This document shows, piece after piece, positions 51,273 to 61,069 of a DNA stretch of 64,000 nucleotides. The stretch's first letter is position 1, and every line of letters begins with the position of its first letter. Below the pieces are notes generated by a model. The model had not been told where the DNA came from. It saw nothing but the letters and a program-made list of their open reading frames with translations, and did not search any database. A program made the translations under genes and the position numbers. The DNA comes from Stercoripulliclostridium_A sp045577735 (GTDB taxonomy: Bacteria; Bacillota; Clostridia; Christensenellales; DTU072). Where the stretch lies: positions 58,704 to 122,703 of the forward strand of contig JAZNIY010000005.1 in NCBI GenBank assembly GCA_045577735.1, read 5' to 3'.

Positions 51273-52436
51273 TTATTTCCTCCTGGAAAGTTTATCTTTG
51301 ATAAAACTTACTAAGTTAAAATTGTTTTTTTGTTTTAATTGTTTTTGTTGGACTACGAGCAGTCCTACCATTTGTGAATATTTGGGTTTGCTTAGTTGCA
51401 TAATATCGGGAGTAAGTATTTCTACCTTTCTACCCACAATTTTTGCAACGATTTCCTTAGCGCCCGGTATGTGTGCAATGCCGGAACCGGTCAAAAGCAA
51501 CATATTGTCGTCTGCTACAGGATATCTAGATTGCTTAATCGCTTTTAAAATCATTTCTGCAATATTCGTTATGCGATACGATGCAATTTCATTAACTTCC
51601 TTAACGCTATAGTAGGCAATTTCGCTACCTACGGACACACAATACACGTCCTCTTCGCGAGGCGCTATATTAAGGTTGATGCGATCAATTAGTGCATATG
51701 CATGCTCGTACGGCACTCCAAGTATCTCTAAAAGGTCTGCAGCAATGTGACCTGAGCCCAAGCTGAAGGACAACGAATGCAAAATGCCATCGCCACAACC
51801 GTATGCAACGGAAGTAGTAGTATAACCTACGTCTGCAAGAATAACGCCTTCGTCACGCAAATTGTCGGGACAAACGCAAAGTAACTCGGCGTGTACCGAT
51901 GAAGTATAATTAAAACGCAGTCCAAAATGTTCTGCAACACTATCAAGAAGATTTATGAATGAGTTTTCACAAGTTATGTAACTTACCAAAGCCTTTAAAA
52001 CTTGTGTTTCTTGACCGGATGGAGAAATTACCATACTGCCATCGTCAAGTTCAAAATATACGGCTGAAGCAGTAATACAAGTGTAGGTGGAGCCTTTTGG
52101 TTCACCCTTGGATAAAATTAATTCCTCATCCTTTTCGGTAACTTTACGTCTGGTGCCAAAATCCAAAGCAACCTCTTTGCAAGTAACTGCGGTAAACTCA
52201 CCGGGCACACCCACCAAAACTTCTTGAACCTTTGTAAAAGTAGCCTTTTCACACTCGCTAACAAGAGAGCTTATAACTTTAAAAATGCCTTCTTTGTCCA
52301 AAAATTCGCCATCATAAAAACCATCGTACTCCCTTGAAGCACGGAAGGTATAATTGTCTACGAATTTACTGTCTTGCATTACAAGGGTAATTACGTCGGA
52401 AGCAATATCTAAAACGGCTACTTTTTTATTACTCAT
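51273..52436 (-). CDS. ftsA: FtsA-like cell division ATPase
   Basis: 387 aa actin-like fold: AVLDIASDVITLV at the first phosphate loop, ILADVGYTTTSVAYG at the second, and LLTGSGIAHIPGAKEI near the end. The C-terminal SFIKDKLSRRK is a short basic amphipathic tail suited to membrane contact. It anchors FtsZ to the membrane. The phosphate loops are divergent. It precedes ftsZ by 1 bp. Confidence 0.87.
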   Translation of the reverse strand: MSNKKVAVLDIASDVITLVMQDSKFVDNYTFRASREYDGFYDGEFLDKEGIFKVISSLVSECEKATFTKVQEVLVGVPGEFTAVTCKEVALDFGTRRKVTEKDEELILSKGEPKGSTYTCITASAVYFELDDGSMVISPSGQETQVLKALVSYITCENSFINLLDSVAEHFGLRFNYTSSVHAELLCVCPDNLRDEGVILADVGYTTTSVAYGCGDGILHSLSFSLGSGHIAADLLEILGVPYEHAYALIDRINLNIAPREEDVYCVSVGSEIAYYSVKEVNEIASYRITNIAEMILKAIKQSRYPVADDNMLLLTGSGIAHIPGAKEIVAKIVGRKVEILTPDIMQLSKPKYSQMVGLLVVQQKQLKQKNNFNLVSFIKDKLSRRK

Positions 52437-52473
52437 CTTTTCTCCATGTCGATAAACGCACTTATATATTTTT

Positions 52474-52502
52474 ATTATATATTATGCGTGCGCGCGTGTC
52501 AA
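52474..52502 (-). promoter_or_regulatory. Promoter of ftsA-ftsZ
   Basis: TTGACA (52497-52502), 17-nt spacer, TATAAT (52474-52479), a full consensus match. The spacer begins CGCGCGCACGC, alternating CG-rich. An SD (GGAG) lies before the ftsA ATG. No clear terminator separates ftsQ from this promoter. Confidence 0.85.
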
Positions 52503-52531
52503 TAACGAAATTAGATTTTTTTAAAAAAATA

Positions 52532-53206
52532 TTAAAATTCAGCGTTTAAAAGGTAATTTTGATATGCATTCTTTACGGAAAGAGCCACTTCGGTTGCCGT
52601 ATAGTCCACGTTGAGCGTAGCTCCGTCACGTGTAACTAGAGCTAACGTGCCACTTCCAAATTTTAAAGTGCTTAAAAACTTTATTTGGGCGTTGTAATCC
52701 AACCCCTCTTGCTCAAATGCTTTGAAAACTTGATTGATAATCTTAAAAGTTTCGGTATTGTAGGTTTCACCGACCTCTACGCCCTCTATGAGTATAATCG
52801 AGTCAAGGTCCACTTCACTCTTATTTACCTTTTTATCAAGTTGGAAATCGACGTCGGCAATAGCAAAGGTAGTATCGTCCCCTTTGACTGGTACTGCTAC
52901 CATTGGCGTATGCTCTGTGCAATATATTATTACTTTATTGGGAAAAACTCTAACGATATCGGTTACTGCAACAAGGTTGTCACTATAACTGCCCATTATA
53001 TTTTTCTTAACCACGTTTTCATTCAAACTCAAAATGGAACTGCCCATTTTTATTTGTGATTCGTCAAATATCTCTACGGCGCTGACTGAAAGAGGTTCCT
53101 TTTCAAACTCCACTTCCACCTTCCTTATTTTGCATATATTACCAAAAATCGTAATCACCGCTACGATTATTAGTCCTATTGCAACCGAGAGATATCTTTT
53201 TTTCAT
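52532..53206 (-). CDS. ftsQ: Cell division protein FtsQ/DivIB
   Basis: 224 aa. Short cytoplasmic tail, membrane segment (about 5-25), then a POTRA-like region and the beta domain (RVFPNKVIIYCTEHTPMVAV). It links the divisome to peptidoglycan synthesis outside the membrane. Shorter than B. subtilis DivIB. Placed between murA and ftsA as usual. Confidence 0.85.
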   Translation of the reverse strand: MKKRYLSVAIGLIIVAVITIFGNICKIRKVEVEFEKEPLSVSAVEIFDESQIKMGSSILSLNENVVKKNIMGSYSDNLVAVTDIVRVFPNKVIIYCTEHTPMVAVPVKGDDTTFAIADVDFQLDKKVNKSEVDLDSIILIEGVEVGETYNTETFKIINQVFKAFEQEGLDYNAQIKFLSTLKFGSGTLALVTRDGATLNVDYTATEVALSVKNAYQNYLLNAEF

Positions 53207-53214
53207 TGGTTTCC

Positions 53215-54465
53215 CTACGTTTTAATAATATTTGCTCCAATCGAGCGAAATTTTAAGTCGAAATCTTCATAACCACGCTCTATGAAATGCACGTTGTTGA
53301 CTTTTGTTCTTCCTTTTGCAATGAGTCCTGCTAAGACAAGAGCGGCACCCCCTCTCAGGTCCGATGCGTTAACTTCTGCTCCGGTAAGATTGCTTACTCC
53401 GTCAAAAACGGCAATTCTATCCTTGACCTTAACTTGCGCTCCCATTTTTTGGAGCTCCGGCACGTGCTTAAAGCGAGTTTCAAAAAGATTTTCTACCACC
53501 ATGGTGGATCCTTTTGCAACGGCACCCATAACACAAACCTCTGCTTGAAGGTCTGTTGGAAAACCCGGATACGGCTTGGTTTCTATTATTCCAAGCTCCC
53601 CACGTTTTCCACTCGCAGTTATATTTATATTACCACTACTTTGACTAATTTTGCAATCCCATTTTTGAATTTTTGAAAATAGTGCGTTAAGATGTCCTGC
53701 ATTTGCATTTTTTAACAGCAATTCTCCACCCGTAAGCGCAGTCGCGACTATAAAAGTACCCGTTTCTATGCGGTCGGGCATAACGCTAAAGCTAGTTCCT
53801 TTAAGTTCTCTCCCCCCTTTTATCTTCAAAAACGGAGTTCCGGCTCCACTAACGTCCCCGCCCATTGCGTTAATAAAGTTTTGTAGGTCCTCTATTTCCG
53901 GCTCCTCTGCAGAGTTAGCAATAGTAGTAACTCCATCTATTGCCGTTGCAAGCAACATAGCGTTTTCCGTTGCCCCCACGCTAGGATAGTCGAGGGTAAT
54001 ACTACAAGGCTCCAAGTTTTCGGCATCACAGTATACGTAACCACCCTCTTCTTTTATAGTGACGCCCATCTCTTTTAATGCTTTAATATGTAAATCTATT
54101 GGTCTGAGTCCAATATCGCACCCACCGGGATAGGCAACCTTGGCTTTTTTCTTTCTTGCAAGTACCGATCCCAACAAGAACACGGAACTTCTAAGTTCCC
54201 TTGCCAGTCCCGTGGGAATTTCATAGGAAGCAACCTCCTCGGGATTTATTATTATCGTATCACCCTCAAAAACGTGAGAAACCCCAAGATTATTTAGAAT
54301 TTTAAGCATATTATCGACGTCCCTAAGCCGTGGAGCATTGCTAATTACCACCCTTTCCTTGGTGAGTAGTGATGCCGATAATAGAGGTAAAACAGAGTTT
54401 TTTGCGCCTTGAATATTTATTTCCCCATACAATGGGTTGCCACCACAAATCTCGTAACTGGACAT
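53215..54465 (-). CDS. murA: UDP-N-acetylglucosamine 1-carboxyvinyltransferase
   Basis: 416 aa. Active-site Cys in PGGCDIGLRPIDLH, and the NIQGAKNSVLPLL start. It begins cytoplasmic peptidoglycan precursor synthesis and is the fosfomycin target. The ATG at 54465 follows SD GGAG by 5 nt; a start five codons earlier is not supported. Confidence 0.95.
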   Translation of the reverse strand: MSSYEICGGNPLYGEINIQGAKNSVLPLLSASLLTKERVVISNAPRLRDVDNMLKILNNLGVSHVFEGDTIIINPEEVASYEIPTGLARELRSSVFLLGSVLARKKKAKVAYPGGCDIGLRPIDLHIKALKEMGVTIKEEGGYVYCDAENLEPCSITLDYPSVGATENAMLLATAIDGVTTIANSAEEPEIEDLQNFINAMGGDVSGAGTPFLKIKGGRELKGTSFSVMPDRIETGTFIVATALTGGELLLKNANAGHLNALFSKIQKWDCKISQSSGNINITASGKRGELGIIETKPYPGFPTDLQAEVCVMGAVAKGSTMVVENLFETRFKHVPELQKMGAQVKVKDRIAVFDGVSNLTGAEVNASDLRGGAALVLAGLIAKGRTKVNNVHFIERGYEDFDLKFRSIGANIIKT

Positions 54466-54473
54466 ATTCACTC

Positions 54474-55625
54474 CTAACACAATGTATGTACTTGCGCTCT
54501 CTTAAGTTTACCTTTTTTGCCCTCTTTAGTTTTAAAAGTCCAAGCTTTTTTCTCCGCTTTTTCGTTTGATATCCCCGCAAGAAGCCCCGAACTAAAAGTA
54601 AAAACCATAAGTGAACTGCCACCCGACGAAACGTAAGGTAATGGTACTCCCGTTGGTGGCACAAGTCCACTTACTACAGCAACGTTAAGTAGTGTTTGTA
54701 TTGCTATAACTGCAGTAATACCCGCCGCCAGCAATCTGGAAAAGTTGTCGTCAGCTTTAGCACTAATCTTAATGCCACTAAATATAAGCACTCCAAATAC
54801 GGCTAGTACCATTACGCAACCCACTAACCCCAGCTCTTCACCTATTACGGAAAATATAAAGTCACTCTCTGCAAAGGGTAGATATAGGTACTTTTGTCTA
54901 CTATTAAACAGCCCAACGCCAAAGAGTCCCCCTGAACCCAAAGCATAGTAAGATTGTATAAGCTGGTACCCCTCGCCTTTAGGATTTGCCCATGGATCGA
55001 CAAATGCAACCAGCCTTTTTACTCTGTATGGTTCAAGTATTATAAGTAATGGAATTGCAATACATATTAGAGCTATTCCCACGCGTATATGTTTTTTATT
55101 TATTCCCCCTATATAGAGCATTACCATAAGAGATGCTCCTATTACTAATGTAATAGACATATTAGGTTCCAGCATAACAGCCACACACATGGCAAGTCCA
55201 CATATAATTGGTATTATAAGACCTTTAACGTTTGTGGGTGGATGCTCGTCAAGATATCCCGCAAGAAATATAACTAAACCAAACTTTGCTATTTCCGAAC
55301 TTTGTAACGTAATAAACCCTAGGTTTAGCCATCTGGTTGCTCCGTAACTCTCTTGCCCAACTCCCGGTATGAATAACACCAGAAGAAGTACCATAGAAAT
55401 AGCATATATAACCCACTTAAACTTCTTTAGCCACTCCCTATTCAGCTTATATCCTAATACCATCATTACCATGCCGGCAATAAAACCATAAAGTTGCTTC
55501 TTTACGTAGAAAAAGGCATCACCCGTTTTGAGTTGGGCTGAATATGAGCTTGCCGAGTATATCATTACAAGTCCAAAGAGTGATAATGCTATGGTACTTA
55601 GGATAACCTTACGCTTTAAGTGCAT
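54474..55625 (-). CDS. ftsW: SEDS glycosyltransferase FtsW/SpoVE
   Basis: 383 aa from the ATG at 55625; a longer frame into murD lacks homology. About ten membrane segments, with the SEDS features VPPTGVPLPYVSSGGSS and NLGFITLQSSEIAKFG. It polymerises glycan strands at the septum with the class B PBP; in a spore former a SpoVE role is equally possible. It overlaps murD by 17 bp. Confidence 0.9.
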   Translation of the reverse strand: MHLKRKVILSTIALSLFGLVMIYSASSYSAQLKTGDAFFYVKKQLYGFIAGMVMMVLGYKLNREWLKKFKWVIYAISMVLLLVLFIPGVGQESYGATRWLNLGFITLQSSEIAKFGLVIFLAGYLDEHPPTNVKGLIIPIICGLAMCVAVMLEPNMSITLVIGASLMVMLYIGGINKKHIRVGIALICIAIPLLIILEPYRVKRLVAFVDPWANPKGEGYQLIQSYYALGSGGLFGVGLFNSRQKYLYLPFAESDFIFSVIGEELGLVGCVMVLAVFGVLIFSGIKISAKADDNFSRLLAAGITAVIAIQTLLNVAVVSGLVPPTGVPLPYVSSGGSSLMVFTFSSGLLAGISNEKAEKKAWTFKTKEGKKGKLKRAQVHTLC

Positions 55626-56898
55626 ATACTCTATTTTTAAAGTAATCCCCTCTCTCTTGATAATTTGAATACCTGTCAAAGCTTGCGCTAGCGGGAGAGA
55701 ATAACACGGTGTCCACACCATCTGTTGAACAAAGTAGTTTGACTGCGTCGTCAAGGGTGTCGGTAATCTTAATATCCGTAAAACCCACCTTCATTGCCGA
55801 GCCGTATATTTTTTCAGCATTAGCTCCACTTACTGCAACGTATTTGACTTTACCATATATTTCATCAAAAAACTCGCAGTAATCCTCCTTTTTATCGCTT
55901 CCACCCATAATTAAGCCTACCTTTCCACCTACCGTGCGTATTGCACTTAAACAGGCACCTACATTCGTACCCTTACTATCGTTATAGAAGCTAATTCCAT
56001 CTACTGCCCCCACGAATTCCACACGATGTGGCAATACCCTATATTCCCTAACGAAGGCCATTAGTTGCTCCTTGGTTGCTCCCAATGCTTTGGCAATAGT
56101 CATTACGGCAGACATATTAAATCGGTTATGTTCACCTCTGGCCCTAGTTTCTCTTACGCTGATTAAGGGTTGCCCCAGAAGATAGAAGTAGTTGTCCTTA
56201 ACGGTGACGTCTCCCTTTTGCTCCTTTGAGCTTACCCACTTTACGGTAACAGGTAGATGCTTTGCAAGGTCGCGTATTTGCTTGTGGTCATAGTTTAAAA
56301 TGGCATAATCGGTCACGCTTTGCATATTAAAAATACGTTTTTTAGCACTAAAATACTCGTCATAGCTGTTATATCGGTCCATATGGTCGGGAGAGAGATT
56401 CAAAAACAATGCAAACTTGGGATGCATGGTATAGGTACGCTCCAACTGGAAGGACGAGCACTCTATTACTGCGTACTCCGGTTCGTCACCATCTAGCACA
56501 ACTTGGCTTACGGGATAACCGACGTTGCCCATTGTCCTCACCTTTTTTCCCATTATTTTTAACATTTTTTCCAGCATATCTACCGTTGTGGTCTTGCCGT
56601 TCGTGCCGGTTACCGCTATAACTACGCTACTTTTTAATTGGGATGTACCCAACTCCAATTCGCTAATTACTTTAATATTTCGGCTCTCGGCTTCCTTTAC
56701 AACGGGGTGATTATACGGAATGGATGGTGAAACCACAACCAAATCCAAATTTTCGTATATTTCCTCACCCTTGTCCTTAAAATTGTTCTCTATTTCCAAA
56801 TTATCGTCATAAAGTCGCACGTTGTAACCAAGACGGATTAGTAGATTTTGTGAGGCAATCCCACTTGCTTGTATGCCCATAACCAATGCAGTTTTCAT
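55609..56898 (-). CDS. murD: UDP-N-acetylmuramoyl-L-alanine:D-glutamate ligase
   Basis: 429 aa. N-terminal Rossmann domain, Mur ligase central domain with VTGTNGKTTTVD, LFLNLSPDHMDRY and GEHNRFNMSA, and the C-terminal domain with NDSKGTNVGA. It adds D-Glu to the stem peptide. Confidence 0.96.
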   Translation of the reverse strand: MKTALVMGIQASGIASQNLLIRLGYNVRLYDDNLEIENNFKDKGEEIYENLDLVVVSPSIPYNHPVVKEAESRNIKVISELELGTSQLKSSVVIAVTGTNGKTTTVDMLEKMLKIMGKKVRTMGNVGYPVSQVVLDGDEPEYAVIECSSFQLERTYTMHPKFALFLNLSPDHMDRYNSYDEYFSAKKRIFNMQSVTDYAILNYDHKQIRDLAKHLPVTVKWVSSKEQKGDVTVKDNYFYLLGQPLISVRETRARGEHNRFNMSAVMTIAKALGATKEQLMAFVREYRVLPHRVEFVGAVDGISFYNDSKGTNVGACLSAIRTVGGKVGLIMGGSDKKEDYCEFFDEIYGKVKYVAVSGANAEKIYGSAMKVGFTDIKITDTLDDAVKLLCSTDGVDTVLFSPASASFDRYSNYQERGDYFKNRVYALKA

Positions 56899-56909
56899 AT
56901 TATTCTCTC

Positions 56910-57911
56910 CTAAATTATAGTCAAAGCGGTAACGCCCGCAATAAGCGTGACAATCGCGTAGTAGCCTACGATTTTGCTTTCGTTAATCCCTTTGAGCTCC
57001 AAATGATGGTGAAATGGCGCCATAAGTAGCACCCTTTTACCACGAAGCTTAAAGCTTACCACTTGTACTATTACTGATATGCAACTGACAACCATCATTA
57101 TGCCAATTAGGATGCTGAGAAGTGGGTTTTTAATAAACAGCGCAATGGTTGCTGAAAAACCACCGAGAGCAAGAGAACCCGTGTCCCCCATGAAAATTTT
57201 GGCTTTGTGGCTATTAAACCACAAGAATGCAACTATACCTCCTATTACGCAAACTGCAAGGAGCATAAGATACCTTAACTCACCGGCATACTGCGTTTTT
57301 CCGTATTCCACAGCTTCCATATATTCAAAGAGTATAACGACAACGAAACTAGTAAGGTATATTGCCGTTGTAGTGCCGGCAAGACCGTCTAGTCCATCGG
57401 TAAGGTTTACGCCGTTGGACATTGCTATGAAGGTTATTACGGCGAATGGAATATAGAAATAGCCCATATCCCACTCCGGCAAGGAAAAATTGAGTGCTAT
57501 TTTGGAGCCAATATGGGGGCTTCTAAAGGCAAAAATAGCAGTTATGAGCGCAACTCCGAACTGGAATATCACCTTTTGATAGGCCTTTAAACCCTTGTTA
57601 TCTTTTAACTTTACCTTTATGAAATCGTCCAAAAAACCTATTATTCCGTAAGCTAAAAATACCACCGTTGCAACTCTACATAGTGTGTATCTAAAGCCAC
57701 CGAATATGGCAATTACTATGGTTACCGATATTAAAAAGATAAGCCCACCAAAGGTGGGTGTACCCGCTTTGACGTCATGTTGCTCAACGTACTTTAGTAT
57801 GGATTGGTTGGCTTTTAGTCTTTTTGCCACCATAATTACCAGTGGCGCAAGCAACATACCGAACACGAAGGTACATAAAAAGGCTATTAAATAAAACTGA
57901 ATATCACTCAT
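56910..57911 (-). CDS. mraY: Phospho-N-acetylmuramoyl-pentapeptide transferase
   Basis: 333 aa, ten membrane segments. Motifs: GTPTFGGLIFL, the Asp pair in FLDDFIK, NLTDGLDGLA and MGDTGSLALGG, then MAPFHHHLELKG. It attaches the muramyl pentapeptide to undecaprenyl phosphate, forming lipid I. It overlaps murE by 8 bp; murF, usually between them, is absent. Confidence 0.97.
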   Translation of the reverse strand: MSDIQFYLIAFLCTFVFGMLLAPLVIMVAKRLKANQSILKYVEQHDVKAGTPTFGGLIFLISVTIVIAIFGGFRYTLCRVATVVFLAYGIIGFLDDFIKVKLKDNKGLKAYQKVIFQFGVALITAIFAFRSPHIGSKIALNFSLPEWDMGYFYIPFAVITFIAMSNGVNLTDGLDGLAGTTTAIYLTSFVVVILFEYMEAVEYGKTQYAGELRYLMLLAVCVIGGIVAFLWFNSHKAKIFMGDTGSLALGGFSATIALFIKNPLLSILIGIMMVVSCISVIVQVVSFKLRGKRVLLMAPFHHHLELKGINESKIVGYYAIVTLIAGVTALTII

Positions 57912-59352
57912 AATTCCACCGCCTAAACACCTCTAATACCTCTTTTTTGTCCGAATACGGCCGTTTTTTACCCCTTTCCTCTATGTAATCTTCCGCGCCC
58001 TTACCCGCGATTACCACCACGTCACGAGTACTTGCAGTAGTAACTGCATAATTGATTGCATGGGCACGCTCAATTATGGAAATATAATCGTGACTAACCT
58101 CTTTGTGCCCCTCTTCAATCTGTTTAATTATGGTTAACGGCTCTTCGTCACGAGGATTGTCCGAGGTTATAACGGTAAAGTCGGCAAGCTCGCCTGCAAT
58201 TCTTCCCATAATCCGTCTTTTAGTAGCATCGCGGTTTCCACCGCAACCAAATACTACTATCAATCTACCATCTGTAAGCTTCCTTGCGCTTTCCAGTAGG
58301 TTTTTTAGTCCGTCGGGAGTGTGTGCAAAATCTATTATTACCCTTTTGTGGCTCCCTATAATATTAAATCTTCCTTCTACCTCTTCCATTCGGAAGAAAG
58401 CCTTGACTATTTGTTCGCTCTTTATGGAAAGCAAACGAAGTACGGTTATTGCAGTCAGGGTATTGTACAAATTGAAATCACCACTAAATGGAGTATATAT
58501 TTCAAAAACGTCGTCAAAGCAGTTTATGACAGCCCTAGTACCACTACGCGTTTCATAATCTATTGCAAAAACGTCACTTGGGTTCAGAATACCGTACGTG
58601 GCAAAGGGGACTTTTGTTTCCCTAATTAGTTCAATCCCCACCGGGTCATCCACGTTAATTACTTGAAAAGAAGCATATTCTTTGGAAAACAATAGTTTTT
58701 TTGCACTTTTATAGTTTTCCATACTGCCAAAAAAGTCAAGATGGTCCTGGGTAAAGTTGGTAAAAGCGACAACCTCAAAATGCACTCCTTGCAGTTTGCG
58801 TAATGCAAGAGCGTGTGCACTTACCTCCATTACCACGTACTCTATGCCGGAAAGCAAAGCAATTTGAAAGATGCGATGCAATTCTATAGGGTCGGGAGTG
58901 GTCAACGTGGAATGGGTTTTAACGCCGTTCATAAAGACGCCCAGCGTGCCTATGGTTGCCACCCTTTTGCCACTTGCTTTTAGTACCTCGGCAATCATTT
59001 TAGTCACCGTTGTTTTACCATTCGTGCCGGTTATTCCTATGATTTTTAGTTCTTTATGGGCATTATAGTTAAAATTTGATGCTATTAGTGCCATACTAGC
59101 CCTAACGTCGGGAACTATTACTTGTGTTAGAGTACACTTTAGCGCGCACTCGGTAACTACCGCGACGGCGCCCTTAAGCTCGACGTCGGAAATGTAGTTT
59201 GAGCCGTCGTGAGAGCCCCCTCTTATAGCAAAAAACAAAGCTCCACTCTCACATTCGGTAGAGGATAACGTGAGAGAGGATATTTCTAAATTTTCATCAT
59301 TGTTTATAATCTCTTTTACGGGTACTCCCGCAAGAAGTTGAGAAAGTTTCAT
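57904..59352 (-). CDS. murE: UDP-MurNAc-tripeptide synthetase MurE
   Basis: 482 aa. Central ATPase GITGTNGKTTV and the C-terminal DNPRDEEP motif. The Arg in DNPR is the usual sign of meso-diaminopimelate specificity. It adds the third residue of the stem peptide. Confidence 0.96.
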   Translation of the reverse strand: MKLSQLLAGVPVKEIINNDENLEISSLTLSSTECESGALFFAIRGGSHDGSNYISDVELKGAVAVVTECALKCTLTQVIVPDVRASMALIASNFNYNAHKELKIIGITGTNGKTTVTKMIAEVLKASGKRVATIGTLGVFMNGVKTHSTLTTPDPIELHRIFQIALLSGIEYVVMEVSAHALALRKLQGVHFEVVAFTNFTQDHLDFFGSMENYKSAKKLLFSKEYASFQVINVDDPVGIELIRETKVPFATYGILNPSDVFAIDYETRSGTRAVINCFDDVFEIYTPFSGDFNLYNTLTAITVLRLLSIKSEQIVKAFFRMEEVEGRFNIIGSHKRVIIDFAHTPDGLKNLLESARKLTDGRLIVVFGCGGNRDATKRRIMGRIAGELADFTVITSDNPRDEEPLTIIKQIEEGHKEVSHDYISIIERAHAINYAVTTASTRDVVVIAGKGAEDYIEERGKKRPYSDKKEVLEVFRRWNYE

Positions 59353-59361
59353 AACCGCTCC

Positions 59362-61038
59362 TTAAAAGATATTCTTGAATATTTGTCCTACGTAAGGAGC
59401 GGCAACAAGACCGCCGTAATATGCGCCTACGGGCTCGTCAACGACGATTAGAGCAATGTATTTAGGGTTTTCCACAGGCGCAAAGCCTATAAAGGTGGAC
59501 ACGTACTTCCCTCTTGCTATTGCTCCGTTTTCATACTTTTGGGCAGTTCCCGTTTTACCGCCCACCCTAATGCCTTCTACTTGCGCGCCCTTTCCTGAGC
59601 CGACAAGAACTACTTGCTCCAGCGTTTCGCGCATAATTTTCGAGGTGTTTTCGCTAATTATCCCTCTTTTTACACTAAAATCACTACTATACAGGGTATT
59701 TCCATTAACGTCAACGATGGACTTGCAAACGTGTGGAGTAACCAGATTTCCACCATTGACTACTGCGTTACAAGCCCTTATTAGCTCAAGGGGTGTGACG
59801 GCTATTGCTTGGCCAAAGCCTATGCGTGCCAAGTCGACGTTTTTGACGTTTTCTTGCTTAATGGTAAGTCCACTTGCTTCCCCACTAATATCGATGCCAC
59901 TTTTTTCCGTCAGCCCAAATTTAGTTATGCCGTCATAAAAATAATCTACGCCAAGCGTAAGAGCAATATTCATAAACAAGCAGTTACAACTACTCGCTAC
60001 ACCCTCGGTAAAAGATTGGGAACCATGCCCTATGGTACGCCAACATTTGATGCGTTGACCATCTACCGTTAGCGCGCCGTTACAATATGACCGATATGAC
60101 GTGGTAATTTTTCCGGAGTCTATTCCCAGCGCAGCGGTTACCATTTTGAAAGTAGAGCCCGGCTCAAACACGTCGGAAACGAGGTTAATTCTGCTTAAGG
60201 ACATAAGTTTGGCTACGTCGTCGCGTGGCACTTCGTTGAGGTCGAAGGATGGCGTTATCGCCATACCTTTTATTGCACCACTCTCACACTCCATTACAAG
60301 TGCGCTAACCTGCTTTGCACCGGTTATAAAGGCACAATTCTCCACGGCGTTTTCCACACTGTCTTGGATTTCCTTTTCTATGGTAAGGCGCATCGTAGCA
60401 CCCTGAACGCCCTCTTTATAGTAAGTTACGCCCTCTTTAAGTTTTCTACCCACAAGGTCTGAGGGGGTATAAGCATATCCGTTTTGACCTGTTAAGTAGG
60501 TATTGTAATACTTTTCAAGCCCCGTTTGCCCCACGCAGTCCACGTTGGTGAAGCCCAGCACTTGGGTGAGAAAGTCGCCGTAAGGATATACCCTTTCCAC
60601 CGTTTGGGAAACGTACACTCCCTCCACACCACTATTTACCACTTTGAGCATAGTTGATTTATCCACACCCTTTTTAACAGCTATCTCGGAGCGCTTGGAG
60701 GAAAGTTTCTCCATTAGGCTTTCATACTTTAACTCAAGGCTTTCCGCAAGCACTTTGGCAGTAAAGCTCTTGTTAGTGCAGTCAACAGGCCTAACGTACA
60801 AAGTATAGGTTGTATTACAGTCGGCTATTACAACGCCGTTTGCGTCCAGTATTTCCCCACGCTCTGCAACAATGGGCAAATCACGGTACCATTGCTCCAA
60901 CGCTTTTGCTTGCATCTTTTCCCCGTCAATCGAGGTTACCGATAGCAGTTTGAAGAAAACCGCTACAAATAAAAAGATTACCAGCAAAGCTAATGCTGAT
61001 AATCTCTTCTTTTGTCGAAAGGTGGTTATTTTGTTTAT
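59362..61038 (-). CDS. Class B penicillin-binding protein (FtsI/SpoVD type), predicted ATA start
   Basis: About 558 aa. The dimerisation/pedestal domain runs to about 225. The transpeptidase domain has SxxK in EPGSTFKM (Ser near 295), SxN in SSCNC and KTG in GGKTGTAQ. No PASTA domains are present. With only ATG, GTG or TTG allowed, the start would be the TTG at 60987, which removes the cytoplasmic tail and part of the membrane anchor. ATA at 61038 gives MNKITTFRQKKRLSALALLV, a normal cytoplasmic tail, and sits 5 nt after AAGGAG. An in-frame TAA lies three codons further up. FtsI and SpoVD cannot be separated by sequence alone. Confidence 0.88.
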   Translation of the reverse strand: MNKITTFRQKKRLSALALLVIFLFVAVFFKLLSVTSIDGEKMQAKALEQWYRDLPIVAERGEILDANGVVIADCNTTYTLYVRPVDCTNKSFTAKVLAESLELKYESLMEKLSSKRSEIAVKKGVDKSTMLKVVNSGVEGVYVSQTVERVYPYGDFLTQVLGFTNVDCVGQTGLEKYYNTYLTGQNGYAYTPSDLVGRKLKEGVTYYKEGVQGATMRLTIEKEIQDSVENAVENCAFITGAKQVSALVMECESGAIKGMAITPSFDLNEVPRDDVAKLMSLSRINLVSDVFEPGSTFKMVTAALGIDSGKITTSYRSYCNGALTVDGQRIKCWRTIGHGSQSFTEGVASSCNCLFMNIALTLGVDYFYDGITKFGLTEKSGIDISGEASGLTIKQENVKNVDLARIGFGQAIAVTPLELIRACNAVVNGGNLVTPHVCKSIVDVNGNTLYSSDFSVKRGIISENTSKIMRETLEQVVLVGSGKGAQVEGIRVGGKTGTAQKYENGAIARGKYVSTFIGFAPVENPKYIALIVVDEPVGAYYGGLVAAPYVGQIFKNIF

Positions 61039-61069
61039 GTTTGCTCCTTATTGCTTAGGGAGCGAAAGG

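Noticed and set aside
55626..55754. Upstream start of ftsW inside murD
   Set aside because: The added 43 residues do not resemble SEDS proteins and lie wholly in the murD coding region.
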